Of a DNA stretch of 64,000 nucleotides, positions 49,543-58,954 are shown piece by piece; position 1 is the first letter of the stretch; each line of letters begins with the position of its first letter. A program made the position numbers and the translations under genes. The stretch is from positions 124,001 through 188,000 of the forward strand of contig DASPIU010000076.1 of the NCBI GenBank assembly GCA_035629025.1, written 5' to 3'. Under the pieces are notes generated by a model. The model did not search any database and was not told where the DNA came from. It saw nothing but the letters and a program-made list of their open reading frames with translations. The stretch comes from Stenotrophomonas_A sp035629025 (GTDB taxonomy: Bacteria; Pseudomonadota; Gammaproteobacteria; Xanthomonadales; Xanthomonadaceae).

Positions 49543-50550
49543 ATGCATGCCGGCCGCTCATACAAGTTCACCGAATTCGTGTTCTGGACGCGGCGCTCGC
49601 TGTACGTGCTGATCGCCCTCAATCTGCTGGTGGTGGCGCTGTACCAGCTCGCCGGCTGGAAGTGGCTGGCGCTGCCGTGGAGCGTGATCTTCATGCTCGG
49701 CACCACCGTGGCGCTCACCGCCGGCTTCAAGAACACCCAGACCTACAACCGCCTGTGGGAAGCGCAGCAGGTATGGGCCTCGATCACCGGCATGAGCCGG
49801 CTGTGGGGCGTGATGAGCCGTGACTACGTGGGCAACGACAGCGATGCACGGCGCCTGGTCTACCGCCACCTGGCCTGGCTGACCACGCTGCGCTACCAGA
49901 TGCGCGACAGCAAGGCCTGGGAAACCCAGCAACGCGCGCCGAATGTCGAGTACCGCAAGCACTACGGCGTGCCCGAGCGGGAGCGCGCGCTGGAACTGGA
50001 GCTGATCAAGTACGTCTCGCCCGAGGAGAAATCCCTGATCCTGATGGCGCCTGGCAAGGCCACCGAAGTGCTGGGTCTGCAGAGCGCCGCGCTGAAGGCG
50101 CTGCTCGATGCCGGGCGCCTGCCGGCCAGCAGCTTCGCCGAACTGCAACGCGTCCTGCGCGAGTTCCAGGACCAGCAAGCGCGCAGCGAACGGCTGAAGA
50201 ATTACCCGTATCCGCGTCAGTACGCGATCATCAACGTGATCTTCGTGCGCATCCTGTGCCTGCTGCTGCCGATGGGCATGATCGATCTGCTCGCGCCAGT
50301 GAACGCCGTGGTGGGTGGCACGCTGGCCGGGCAGATGGCGTGGCTGGCGATTCCGCTGAGCGTGCTGGTGTCGTGGATGTATGCCGCGCTCGACCAGGTT
50401 GGCGAGAGCAGCGCCAACCCGTTCGAGGGGGGCGCCAACGATATTCCGATCTCGCAGATCTGCACCGATATCGAGACCGACCTGCGCCAGTTGCTGGGCG
50501 AGCGCGACGTGCCGCAAGCCGTCGCAGCGGCCAGTCCGATCGTGTTGTGA
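49543..50550 (+). CDS. Bestrophin-family ion channel protein
   Basis: The 335-residue membrane protein has the bacterial bestrophin/UPF0187 layout: RRSLYVLIALNLLVV, PWSVIFMLGTTVALTAGFKNTQTYNRLWEAQQVWASI, and a late pair of spans followed by the conserved NPFEGGANDIPISQICTDIE. Bacterial bestrophins are pentameric, sodium- or chloride-selective channels. The NPFEGG...DIP stretch is diagnostic. It lies between GST (54 bp) and NmrA paralogue 2 (13 bp). Confidence 0.92.
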   Translation: MHAGRSYKFTEFVFWTRRSLYVLIALNLLVVALYQLAGWKWLALPWSVIFMLGTTVALTAGFKNTQTYNRLWEAQQVWASITGMSRLWGVMSRDYVGNDSDARRLVYRHLAWLTTLRYQMRDSKAWETQQRAPNVEYRKHYGVPERERALELELIKYVSPEEKSLILMAPGKATEVLGLQSAALKALLDAGRLPASSFAELQRVLREFQDQQARSERLKNYPYPRQYAIINVIFVRILCLLLPMGMIDLLAPVNAVVGGTLAGQMAWLAIPLSVLVSWMYAALDQVGESSANPFEGGANDIPISQICTDIETDLRQLLGERDVPQAVAAASPIVL

Positions 50551-50563
50551 CGAGGGCGCACAG

Positions 50564-51382
50564 ATGAAGATCGTGGTGATGGGCGGCAGCGGCCTGGTCG
50601 GCGGCAAGCTGGTGGACCGGCTCGCGTTGCAGGGCCATGAAGTGGTCGCGGCCTCGCGCCGCACCGGCGTGGACGCGGTCACTGGTGCGGGGCTGGACGC
50701 CGCGCTGCGTGGCGCCGATGTACTGGTGGATGCGAGCAACGCGCCGGAGTTCGAGGACCCGGAAGTCAGCCGTTTCTTCCGCCAGGCCAGCGAGCGCCTG
50801 CTGGCCGCTGCCGGGCGCGCCGGCATCGCGCATTACCTGGCGGTGTCGGTGGTGGGCAGCGAACGCCTGCAAAGCAGCGCGTACTTCCGCGCCAAGGCGG
50901 TGCAGGAGCAGCTGTTGCAGCAGTCGACGGTGCCGCACACGCTGCTGCGGGCCACACAGTTCTTCGAGTTCATGGCCAACATCATTCCGCCGGGCAGCGG
51001 CCACGGCGCGGTGCGGCTGTCGCCGGCGCTGGTGCAGCCGGTGGCGGCCAATGACGTGGCCGACCTGCTGCTGGAACTGGTCACGCAGGCGCCGGCGCAA
51101 GGTGTGGTCGAGATTGCAGGGCCGGAGCGTTTCCGTCTGTGCGAACTGGTCGAGTGGGTGATGTACAGCTACCAGGATGACCGCGCGGTGATCAGCGACC
51201 CGGCAGCGCGCTACTACGGTGCCGTCCTCGACGACCACAGCCTGACCCCGGCCGGCCCGGCCCGCAGCGGTCACACCGTGTTTGCGCAATGGCTGGACGG
51301 CTACCTCTCCGGCGCGGTGCGGGTGCCGCCGGTACACCTGCCCGACCCGCTGGCGAAGGCGGAAAGAGCGGCAGCGAACTGA
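50564..51382 (+). CDS. NmrA-like NAD(P)-binding protein, paralogue 2
   Basis: The 272-residue protein is a clear paralogue of the gene at 47554: MKIVVMGGSGLVGGKLVDRL, VDASNAPEFEDPEVSRFF, YLAVSVVGSERL, YFRAKAVQE, ATQFFEFMANI and LVQPVAANDVADLL match position by position. A C-terminal extension (RVPPVHLPDPLAKAERAAAN) is added. The duplicated pair brackets OsmC, GST and bestrophin. Substrate unknown; likely a redox-linked reductase or regulator. Confidence 0.9.
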   Translation: MKIVVMGGSGLVGGKLVDRLALQGHEVVAASRRTGVDAVTGAGLDAALRGADVLVDASNAPEFEDPEVSRFFRQASERLLAAAGRAGIAHYLAVSVVGSERLQSSAYFRAKAVQEQLLQQSTVPHTLLRATQFFEFMANIIPPGSGHGAVRLSPALVQPVAANDVADLLLELVTQAPAQGVVEIAGPERFRLCELVEWVMYSYQDDRAVISDPAARYYGAVLDDHSLTPAGPARSGHTVFAQWLDGYLSGAVRVPPVHLPDPLAKAERAAAN

Positions 51383-51397
51383 CGGCGCGGGTCGGCC

Positions 51398-53071
51398 TCA
51401 GCTGCCGGCGCGCTGCATCTGCAGTTCGATCGCCGCGCGCAGTTCCTCGATGCCGTAGGGCTTGCGCAGGATCGGGATGTCCAGGGTTTCGGCCTCGCCG
51501 CGTTTGGCTTCGGCAAAGCCGCTGGTCAGCAGGATCGGCAGGTCGGGCCGACGGCCGCGGATTTCCTTGGCCAGCGCCACGCCATTGGTGCCGCCGGGCA
51601 TCATGATGTCGGAAAACACCAGGTCGATGCGCCGGCCATTGGCCAATGCCCCCAGCGCCGCGCGTGCCGAGGTGGCATGGATCACCGCATAGCCCAGGCC
51701 GCGCAGCATCTGCTCGACCAGGGCGGCCACTTCGGCATCGTCTTCGACCAGCAACACGCACTGCTCCGGGGTGTTTCCCGCGCCGGGCACGGGTGCCGCC
51801 GTGGCGCGGTGGGGTGTGGGCAGCAACTGCGAGCGCGGCAGCAGCAGCGTGATCGTCGTGCCCTGGCCGAGCACCGAATCGACGCTGACCGAGCCGCCTG
51901 ATTGGCTGGCAAAGCCGTACACCTGCGCCAGGCCCAGGCCCGAGCCCTTGCCGACGTCCTTGGTGGTGAAGAACGGCTCGAACACCCGCGCCTTGACCTC
52001 CTCGCTCATGCCCGAGCCCGTGTCGCGCACCGCCAGGCGCACGAATCCGGCCGATGCGGAGGTGTCGCCGTTCTCGATGACGTTCTCGCCGGTGATGGTG
52101 ATCTCGCCGCCGCCGTCCATTGCGTCGCGTGCGTTGACCGCCAGGTTGAGGATGACCAGCTCCAGTTCGCCCGGGTCCACTTCCACCGGCCACAAGTCGG
52201 GCGCGAAGTTCACGCTGACCTTGATGTCGCCGCGCAGGCTGCGGTCCAGCAGCGACTTCATGTCGCCGACCAGCCTGGACAGGTCCACCGTCTCCGGGCG
52301 CAAGGCATGGCTGCGCGAGAACGCCAGCAGCTGCCGGGTCAGGCCGGCCCCGCGCTGTGCAGCCTGCTGCATGCTGCGCATCAGCTTTTCGCGGCGCTCG
52401 GCGCTGATTGGCCATTCGAGCATGTCCAGGCCGGCGGTGAGCACCATCAGCAGGTTGTTGAAGTCGTGCGCGACGCCGCCGGTCAGCTGGCCCAGCGCTT
52501 CGAGCTTCTGCGCATGGCGCAGGCTGTCCTCGACGCGGGCGCGCTCGCTCATTTCCGCGCGCAGCTGGGCGTTGACCTCCTGCAGTTCGGCGGTGCGCCG
52601 CGCCACCAGGGTTTCCAGTTCGGCGGCGGCCGCTTCGCGCGCCTGCAGCAGGGCGCGAATCTCGAACTGCCGGCGCCGCGCACGCAGCGCAGCGCGCATC
52701 ACGCTTATCAAGGTGATCGGCTGCACCGGGCGCTCGATCAGCGACACATTGCCCAGGCGCTGAATCTGCTGGTGGCGCCAGGTTTCCACGCGCGGATGGT
52801 CGTGGCGGCTGGTGAGCATGACAAAGGGCAGGTCCGACCACGGCGGCTGCCGCGCAATCCAGCCTTCCAGCCGTGCCAGATCCTGGCCGAACAGGCCTTC
52901 CTCGGCCACGAACGCGACACCACTGGGGCTTTCCAGCGCGGTCAGCAGGGCATCGTAGTCCTTGCAGACGTGCGTGCCGATGCCGACGCGGTTCAGCAGG
53001 GCCGATACCGTACCCGCATCGCGGCCGATGGGCGCAAAGACCAGGACCTGCTCTTCTGACGCGTCAATCAT
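51398..53071 (-). CDS. Hybrid histidine kinase coupled to KaiC-like ATPase
   Basis: The 557-residue cytoplasmic protein has a degenerate receiver-like N-terminal domain (about 8-130; no phospho-acceptor Asp at the expected place), a long coiled coil (about 131-190), HisKA with the His in LTGGVAHDFNNLLM (H202), HATPase_c (NLAVNARDAMDGGG, VRDTGSGM, GKGSGLGLAQVYG), and a C-terminal receiver (LLVEDDAEV, phospho-acceptor in LVFSDIMMPGG, Lys in ILRKPYGIE). No membrane span. It overlaps the KaiC-like gene by 8 nt, so the two are made together and may interact. Output is unknown because no DNA-binding partner is adjacent. Confidence 0.93.
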   Translation of the reverse strand: MIDASEEQVLVFAPIGRDAGTVSALLNRVGIGTHVCKDYDALLTALESPSGVAFVAEEGLFGQDLARLEGWIARQPPWSDLPFVMLTSRHDHPRVETWRHQQIQRLGNVSLIERPVQPITLISVMRAALRARRRQFEIRALLQAREAAAAELETLVARRTAELQEVNAQLRAEMSERARVEDSLRHAQKLEALGQLTGGVAHDFNNLLMVLTAGLDMLEWPISAERREKLMRSMQQAAQRGAGLTRQLLAFSRSHALRPETVDLSRLVGDMKSLLDRSLRGDIKVSVNFAPDLWPVEVDPGELELVILNLAVNARDAMDGGGEITITGENVIENGDTSASAGFVRLAVRDTGSGMSEEVKARVFEPFFTTKDVGKGSGLGLAQVYGFASQSGGSVSVDSVLGQGTTITLLLPRSQLLPTPHRATAAPVPGAGNTPEQCVLLVEDDAEVAALVEQMLRGLGYAVIHATSARAALGALANGRRIDLVFSDIMMPGGTNGVALAKEIRGRRPDLPILLTSGFAEAKRGEAETLDIPILRKPYGIEELRAAIELQMQRAGS

Positions 53072-54581
53072 TGGAACGGTTCGCGCCCCTCAGCAGCGGC
53101 TCGTCACCGCCGGTATAAACCGGCGTACCGGAGAATACGCCACTGAAGTCGCGCAGGGGCGGGCCAAGCACCAGGCCGTTCTGGCTTAGCTGGAACTCGC
53201 GAATGGTGTGTTCGTGGTCGCCGCTGCGCTTCTTCACCACCGACAGCGCGCGCCGCACGGTGCCGGCGTATTCAAAGTAGCGCAGCATCACCACCGCATC
53301 GCTGAGGTAGCTGATGTCCAGCGGCGTCTCGATCGGACCAACCAGGCCGTGCTGGGCCAGGATCAGGATCGTCAGCACGCCTTGCTGGGCCAGGAAGGTC
53401 AGCAGCTCGTGCATCTGCAGGATCAGGAAGCGTCCATCCGGCATCGCGTTGAGATAGCCGTTGAGGCTGTCGATCACCACCACGCGCGCACCGTTCTCTT
53501 CCACCTTCCTGCGCACGATGGAAGCGAACTCGCCCGGTGACATCTCCGCCGGGTCGATCTGCTGGAACATGATCAGGCCCGTGTCCAGCGCGGGCTGCAA
53601 CTGCAGCCCCAGGGTCTGGGCCCGTGCTTCCAGCGTGCCGCGGCCTTCGTCGAAGGCGAAGAAGGCGCAACACTCGCCACGCTGCGCCGCAGCGATGGCG
53701 TAGGTCAGTGCCAGCGAGGACTTGCCGACACCGGCGGCGCCAATCAGCAGGGCGTTGGTGCCGCGTTCCAGGCCGCCGCCGAGCAACTTGTCCAGCTCCG
53801 GATTGCCGCTGGGGGTGAAGTCGCCGGCGAACTCGGTGTGGTGCTCGGCGGCGATCAGGCGCGGGTAGATTTCCAGCCCGCCGCGCTTGATCCGCATGTC
53901 GTGGAAGCCGCCGCGGAAGTCGATGCCGCGCATCTTGATCACGCGCAGGCGCCGGCGCTCGGCGCCGTATTCGATGGCCAGCTGCTCCAGCAGGATCACG
54001 CCATGCGAGATCGAATGCAGCTGCAGGTCGTTCTGCTGCGAGGTCATGTCATCCAGCAGCACCACCGTGCAGCGGCGGCTGGCAAAGAAGTGCTTCAGCG
54101 CCAGCACCTGCCGGCGGTAGCGCAGCGAACTCTGCGCCAGCAGGCGCAACTCCGACAGGCTGTCCACCACCACGCGGCTCGGGTTCAAATCCGACACCCG
54201 ATCCAGGATCAGCTTGGTGGTCTCGCCCAGCTCCACCTCCACCGGGTGCAGCACGGTGAGCTCATGGGTCGGATCGAGTGTGGTCTCCGGCGGCACCAGC
54301 TCGAAGATGTCGATGTTCGACATATCCCAGCCGTGGCGGCGCGCGACCAGCTGCAGCTCGCGCTCGGTTTCCGACAGCGAGATATACAGCACCTTCTCAC
54401 CGTTGCGCGCGCCGTCCAGCAGGAATTCCATCGCCAGAGTCGTCTTGCCGGTACCCGGCTTGCCCTCGTACAGATACATGCGGTTGGGGTCGAGCCCACC
54501 GCCGAGAATGTTGTCCAGTCCCTTGTTGCCTGTCGAAATCCGCGAGTCGCCATTGATCGGGGAACCCAAACTGCCTTGCAT
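53064..54581 (-). CDS. KaiC-like double RecA ATPase (non-cyanobacterial)
   Basis: The 505-residue protein has two RecA/KaiC ATPase modules. Domain 1 has the Walker A GKPGTGKTT (40-48) and Walker B RVVVDSLSEL; domain 2 has the Walker A GAAGVGKSS (281-289) and VVVIDSLNGYL. The length and double-domain arrangement match KaiC. The Glu-Glu ATPase pair of cyanobacterial KaiC is not obvious (SETE in domain 1 and DEGR in domain 2). Neither kaiA nor kaiB is adjacent; a histidine kinase overlaps instead. AGGAG precedes the ATG at 10 nt. Role probably in signalling with the kinase rather than a circadian clock. Confidence 0.93.
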   Translation of the reverse strand: MQGSLGSPINGDSRISTGNKGLDNILGGGLDPNRMYLYEGKPGTGKTTLAMEFLLDGARNGEKVLYISLSETERELQLVARRHGWDMSNIDIFELVPPETTLDPTHELTVLHPVEVELGETTKLILDRVSDLNPSRVVVDSLSELRLLAQSSLRYRRQVLALKHFFASRRCTVVLLDDMTSQQNDLQLHSISHGVILLEQLAIEYGAERRRLRVIKMRGIDFRGGFHDMRIKRGGLEIYPRLIAAEHHTEFAGDFTPSGNPELDKLLGGGLERGTNALLIGAAGVGKSSLALTYAIAAAQRGECCAFFAFDEGRGTLEARAQTLGLQLQPALDTGLIMFQQIDPAEMSPGEFASIVRRKVEENGARVVVIDSLNGYLNAMPDGRFLILQMHELLTFLAQQGVLTILILAQHGLVGPIETPLDISYLSDAVVMLRYFEYAGTVRRALSVVKKRSGDHEHTIREFQLSQNGLVLGPPLRDFSGVFSGTPVYTGGDEPLLRGANRSND

Positions 54582-54737
54582 GTCGACTGAACTCCTGTCC
54601 GCTTGTGCCAGTGGCATGCCAGCGGCGCTCCCGCCGCGGACGCCGTTGATGGGGTCGCGCATCCTCCCCGGCGAGGGAAAGGACGTGCCTGTTAAGCCAC
54701 GGCCACTATGGCGGCGGAGATGTGAAGACGACATCTG

Positions 54738-54755
54738 CCCGGGGCGGTCCCCGGG
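54738..54755 (-). terminator. Hairpin after autotransporter 1
   Basis: A 7-bp GC-only stem CCCGGGG/CCCCGGG (54738-54744, 54749-54755) with a 4-nt loop begins 4 bp after the autotransporter stop. A weaker 6-bp stem AGATGT/ACATCT (54718-54723, 54731-54736) follows. No T-run. The rest of the gap to the KaiC gene (54582-54717) shows no gene. Confidence 0.5.
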
Positions 54756-54759
54756 GGGC

Positions 54760-57700
54760 TCACCACTGCCAGCGCATGCCGAGCTTGCCGTTCCAGGCGG
54801 TCTCGTTGCCGTCCAGCGACCAGGTGTAGTCGATGTCGGCATACAGATAGCCGGTCTCCGACACCTGCCAGGTGCCGCCCAGGCCGGCCTCGGCCCAGGT
54901 GTCGTCCAGGTGTGACTGGAACGGCACATAGCCGGTCTGGCTGGAGAACTCGGTCGTGGGCGAGCCGCTGAACTGGTGCCACAGGTTCAGGCGCAGCCAG
55001 GCATCGCCGCGCCTGGGCTCGTTGCTGCGGCTGCTGCGCTCGCTGAGGCGATTGACCCGCACGCCCAGCCGGCCGACGAGCGAGTCGCCATCGCGGAAAC
55101 GCACCGTGGCCACAGGCTCGACGATGTCGTCGATGCGGACGCGCTGCCAGATCACCTGCGCCTGCGGCTCCAGGCGCCAGCCTTGCAGTTCGCGGGCGTC
55201 CTGGCCGCGGCCCGGTGCAAACGGCAAGCCGGTCTCCAGTGAGAGCAGCACGCCGTCGCCGTTGGTGAAGCTGTCGGGCAGCCGCGTGGATCGCGCGCGC
55301 AGGTCGTACCAGGTGTATTGCGCGACCGCGTCCAGGTAGCTGCCGCGTGCGCTGAAGCCAGTCCAGTAGCCGCCGATCGTGCGTGCGTCGAACTCATCCG
55401 CGCCGGCGTGGAAGTCGTAGTTCGGCAGATGGTGTTGCACCCGGCCCTTGCCCTGGCCGTAGGCGAGGTAGAAACCGGCATGGCGATGGGCGCGGTCCTC
55501 GTCAATGGCGCGGTACAGGTCCAGGCCGATCTGCAAGGCGTCGAAGCGAAAGTCGAACGAGGGGCCCTTGTTGCCATAGATGCCCTGGCGCCCGCCATCA
55601 TGTTCGCCATCGTGCGCCAGCGCCCGGATCCAGGCGCCGTTGACGCCGCGTGCGCCCGGTTCCAGGTCCGCGCGCCCGCGCAGCAACGACTCGTCGCCGA
55701 CCCGCTCATGCAGTGTATCCACCAGCGAGCGGCCGTAGGCCGAGGCCATCAGCGGCAAAGCCACGGCCAGCGATACTTCCTGCCGGTACGCCGGCGTCGG
55801 CGGCACCGGCACCGGCGGCGGTGGCGGCGGTGGTGGTGGCGGAGGTGGACCCGGCGGTGGCGGTGGCGGTGGCGGCGGGGGAGCTGGAGGTGGAGGTGGA
55901 GGGGGCGGCGGCGCAGGGCAGGGCGGCGAGGGCGCGTTGCCCGCGCTGCAATCGATGGTCGAGCGCAGGTACCAGCTTTCCGGCGCGGGCGTCACCGCCG
56001 CGCCGCGATACAGGAAATATTCGTAAGGGCCGGCCACCACGGGCGCTGCCAGGGCAAAGGCCGCGGGGGCAGTGGTGGCGCCGTTGATTGCATCCACCAC
56101 CAGGATGCCGTCGCCCACGGTCACCGCACCGGCGCCACCGGCCTGCTTGATCAGCAGGTGGCTGCTGCCGGTCGCGCTGCCGCCGTCGATCACGAGCAGA
56201 TCGGAAGGTGAGCCGTCGCCGCCGAGGAAGGTGTTCAGTGCGATCGTGCCGTCGCCATCGTAGGTCTGCACCGTCAGCGTCTTGTAGAGGCCGCCACTGG
56301 GCGCGGCGAAATCGATGAGGCTGGGATCGTTGATCAGGTGGGTGAGGTTGGAGCTGCCGGTCAGCTGCCACACGCTGTCGCGCAGGGTCAGCGTGGATTC
56401 GCTGCCGGGTTCGGTGCGGGCATCGCCAGTGACCTGCGACGACTCCACCCATACCTGTGCCTGGCCGGGCGCGGCGATGGCCGTCGGCGCTGCCTGCGTC
56501 GCGGCCGCCAGCACCTGCGTGGTGGGCGGCGGTGAAGGAGGGATGGACGGATCGTCGGGCGGATCGGGGGGGTCGGGTGTGATCGGCTGCGGCAGCGCCG
56601 GTTGCAGCAGCGGCGGCAGCGGGAAGTCGTTGGTCGTGCCGACATGCAACCAGCGATGCAGTGCGTTCGCGTCGCTGCCCTGCACCGTGCTGCCAACCAG
56701 CCGCACCGCGCCGGGGCCGGCGATGCCGATGGTCGTACCCGATGCATTGCGCAAGCTGCTGTTGCTGAACTGCGCTGACGAAGCCGTCAGCTGTCCGCTG
56801 TCCGGGTCAATCTCGCCCACGACCATCAGCGCCGCCGCCTGATCGCCGCTGGCCAGCAGCGGACTGTTGTCGCCGACCAGTGCGCCGCCGGCATAAGCCA
56901 CCGCGGCGTGCGCGCCGGCGCCAGTGGTGGTCACGGGCGTGGCGCTGAGCTGGACCTGGCTGTCGGACTGATAAGCCAGCGCGCCGATGGCCGAGGCACC
57001 CGCGGTGACGACCTGGCCCGCGGCACTGCGGATCAGCCCGCCGCTGAGCGCATACAGTCCGTGCGCGAGCGTTCCGGCCGTATCCACGTCCAGCGCGGTG
57101 GCGTCGATGGTCGCTGTCGACAGCTGGTGCTCGCGCTGTGCCACCGCACCATGGGCCGCATCGGCGAAGGTGTGCACCGCCACGTCGTCGGCGCTGATCA
57201 GCGCCGGGCCGCGTGGCGAGCTCAGCGGTTCGGAAATGGACCACAGGCCGTAGCTGCCCTGGCCGAAGATTGAGATGTCGGCCTGGCTCAACACCACGGT
57301 GCTGTTGTCGGCCGACGCGCCGGACGAGCCGCCCGTGCCGTGCGTTTCCACCGTCGCGTCGGTAACGGTCAGCGTGGCGCCCAGCCGCGCGGCCAGAGCG
57401 TGGGCCTCGCCGTTGCCGCGGGTGATGATCGTGCTGCCGCTGATGGTGGTCGAACCGGCGGGCTTGTCCGCGGTGATGCCGCGTGCGCGCACGCCAAGCG
57501 TATTGACCGTCAGATGGGTCGCGGTGACGTTCGAGCCATCGGACCATAGTCCCACCGCTTCGCCACTGCCGGTGGTTGTCAGGGTCACATTGTCGAGGGT
57601 GGCGACCACGCCAAGGCGCGCAACCAGCGCGGCGCCGGTCGCATTGCCCTCTGCGGCGATGCTGCTGTCTTCTATCAACAAGGTGGTCGGCGTACTCGCA

Positions 57701-58851
57701 GCCGCGGAATTGTCCGCGTACACGCCATAAGCCGTGGCCAGCGGCGAGCGATTGACGATGGACGAGCCGTTGGCGATCTCCACCCGTGCGCCGCTCACCG
57801 CCCAGATGCCGCCGCGCGACATGGCACCGCTGACGTCGATGCTGGCATCATCCAGGCGCGCCAGCGAACCCACGTCGGCGGCGTACAGGCCGTAGTTGTA
57901 GCTGCCGGTGCTGAGGATCGCGGTGCCGGTATCGATCAGTAGCGTGCCGCCACTGTCCACGCGCGCGCCGATCGACGCCGAGTTGGGCGTTGTGGTGGCC
58001 GCTACGGCATTGGCGAAGACCTGGGTATTGCCCAGGTGGATCGAGCCGCCATCGCTGGCCCAGGCACCGGTGGCGCGTACTGTGCGCGCGGTGGTGGTGA
58101 TCGAGCCGCCAAGGAACGCGATGCTGCTGCCGGGCCCGTTCGCACGCAGGCCATTGCCGCTGTTGCCGAAGGCGTAATCCAGGGTGAGGTTGCTGTCGCT
58201 CAGGTTGACGGTGCCGCCCGTGCGTGCAAGTACACCTCGCGCGCTGACGCTCGCCACGGTGGCGCTGTCACTGGTCACGTTGATGCCAAGGCGGGTGCCG
58301 GTGAGGGTGGCGCCGGTTTCGGCGGCCAGGCCCCAGGTGCCGGTGCCCTGACCGCCGACATTGAGGGCGATGCTGGAATCGGCCAGGCGGATCAGCGCGC
58401 CATCGCTGGCCACTGCGCCGTGCAGGTTGTCGCGGCGCGCGGTCGCGGCAAAGCGCAGGTCGCCGCCGCTCACGTCGATGAGGCTGTTGGCGCCAATGGC
58501 AAAATAGCCCTGCTGCAGATTGCCCTCGGCGCCATTGCGGATCGTGCCGCCTTGCAGCCACACCTGGCCACCAGTGCTGGCCCTGGCCGCGGTGGTCGCG
58601 GCGGCGTTGAGCGAAATCGTGTTGGCGTTGGAGCGGATCACGCCGCTTTGTGAGGCATGCAGCGCGTTGCCGGTGTTCGCGGTCACGGTGATCGCTGTGC
58701 CACTGGTCTGGCACTCGCCGCTGTTCAAGTTCACCGTCCCGGCCGGGCACGCGGTCTGCGCCTGGGCACTGCCCCACAGCGCCGCCGCGATGCAGCCGAC
58801 CAGCGGCGCAACTCGCAGCGGACCTGTCTTGTTGCCATGCGAACGGACCAT
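54760..58851 (-). CDS. Type Va autotransporter 1, beta-helical passenger with poly-proline linker
   Basis: The 1363-residue precursor has a signal peptide (ALWGSAQAQTA), a passenger of about 940 residues made of short repeated strands rich in Ser, Thr, Ala and Asn (pectin-lyase-like right-handed beta-helix), a poly-Pro stretch (about residues 975-1019), and a C-terminal autotransporter barrel (about 1090-1363) ending GKLGMRWQW. Passenger function is not evident: no protease triad or adhesin motif was recognised; RGD is absent from the parts I read. The poly-Pro linker separates passenger from barrel. GGAG precedes the ATG at 7 nt. Divergent from autotransporter 2. Confidence 0.92.
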   Translation of the reverse strand: MVRSHGNKTGPLRVAPLVGCIAAALWGSAQAQTACPAGTVNLNSGECQTSGTAITVTANTGNALHASQSGVIRSNANTISLNAAATTAARASTGGQVWLQGGTIRNGAEGNLQQGYFAIGANSLIDVSGGDLRFAATARRDNLHGAVASDGALIRLADSSIALNVGGQGTGTWGLAAETGATLTGTRLGINVTSDSATVASVSARGVLARTGGTVNLSDSNLTLDYAFGNSGNGLRANGPGSSIAFLGGSITTTARTVRATGAWASDGGSIHLGNTQVFANAVAATTTPNSASIGARVDSGGTLLIDTGTAILSTGSYNYGLYAADVGSLARLDDASIDVSGAMSRGGIWAVSGARVEIANGSSIVNRSPLATAYGVYADNSAAASTPTTLLIEDSSIAAEGNATGAALVARLGVVATLDNVTLTTTGSGEAVGLWSDGSNVTATHLTVNTLGVRARGITADKPAGSTTISGSTIITRGNGEAHALAARLGATLTVTDATVETHGTGGSSGASADNSTVVLSQADISIFGQGSYGLWSISEPLSSPRGPALISADDVAVHTFADAAHGAVAQREHQLSTATIDATALDVDTAGTLAHGLYALSGGLIRSAAGQVVTAGASAIGALAYQSDSQVQLSATPVTTTGAGAHAAVAYAGGALVGDNSPLLASGDQAAALMVVGEIDPDSGQLTASSAQFSNSSLRNASGTTIGIAGPGAVRLVGSTVQGSDANALHRWLHVGTTNDFPLPPLLQPALPQPITPDPPDPPDDPSIPPSPPPTTQVLAAATQAAPTAIAAPGQAQVWVESSQVTGDARTEPGSESTLTLRDSVWQLTGSSNLTHLINDPSLIDFAAPSGGLYKTLTVQTYDGDGTIALNTFLGGDGSPSDLLVIDGGSATGSSHLLIKQAGGAGAVTVGDGILVVDAINGATTAPAAFALAAPVVAGPYEYFLYRGAAVTPAPESWYLRSTIDCSAGNAPSPPCPAPPPPPPPPPAPPPPPPPPPPGPPPPPPPPPPPPVPVPPTPAYRQEVSLAVALPLMASAYGRSLVDTLHERVGDESLLRGRADLEPGARGVNGAWIRALAHDGEHDGGRQGIYGNKGPSFDFRFDALQIGLDLYRAIDEDRAHRHAGFYLAYGQGKGRVQHHLPNYDFHAGADEFDARTIGGYWTGFSARGSYLDAVAQYTWYDLRARSTRLPDSFTNGDGVLLSLETGLPFAPGRGQDARELQGWRLEPQAQVIWQRVRIDDIVEPVATVRFRDGDSLVGRLGVRVNRLSERSSRSNEPRRGDAWLRLNLWHQFSGSPTTEFSSQTGYVPFQSHLDDTWAEAGLGGTWQVSETGYLYADIDYTWSLDGNETAWNGKLGMRWQW

Positions 58852-58938
58852 ATCCCTGCTCCGAATCCACGACGATGCACGCGCCCGAGGGCACAGTCAT
58901 GTTGCGGCAATCCGGCGTGACGCCATAGCAGCAAGTTC

Positions 58939-58954
58939 TAAGTAAAGCTACTTA
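58939..58954. promoter_or_regulatory. AT-rich palindrome between the divergent autotransporters
   Basis: TAAGTA-AAGC-TACTTA is a perfect 6-bp-arm inverted repeat in the 203-bp region between the two divergent autotransporter genes. It is the most AT-rich spot for several kilobases and is a candidate regulator or promoter site for both genes. No known motif was recognised. TATAGG at 58968-58973 might be a -10 box for the right-hand gene. Confidence 0.5.

Noticed and set aside
53064..54581. Circadian clock operon
   Set aside because: KaiC-like alone, with no kaiA or kaiB and with unclear catalytic Glu pairs; a clock role is not supported.
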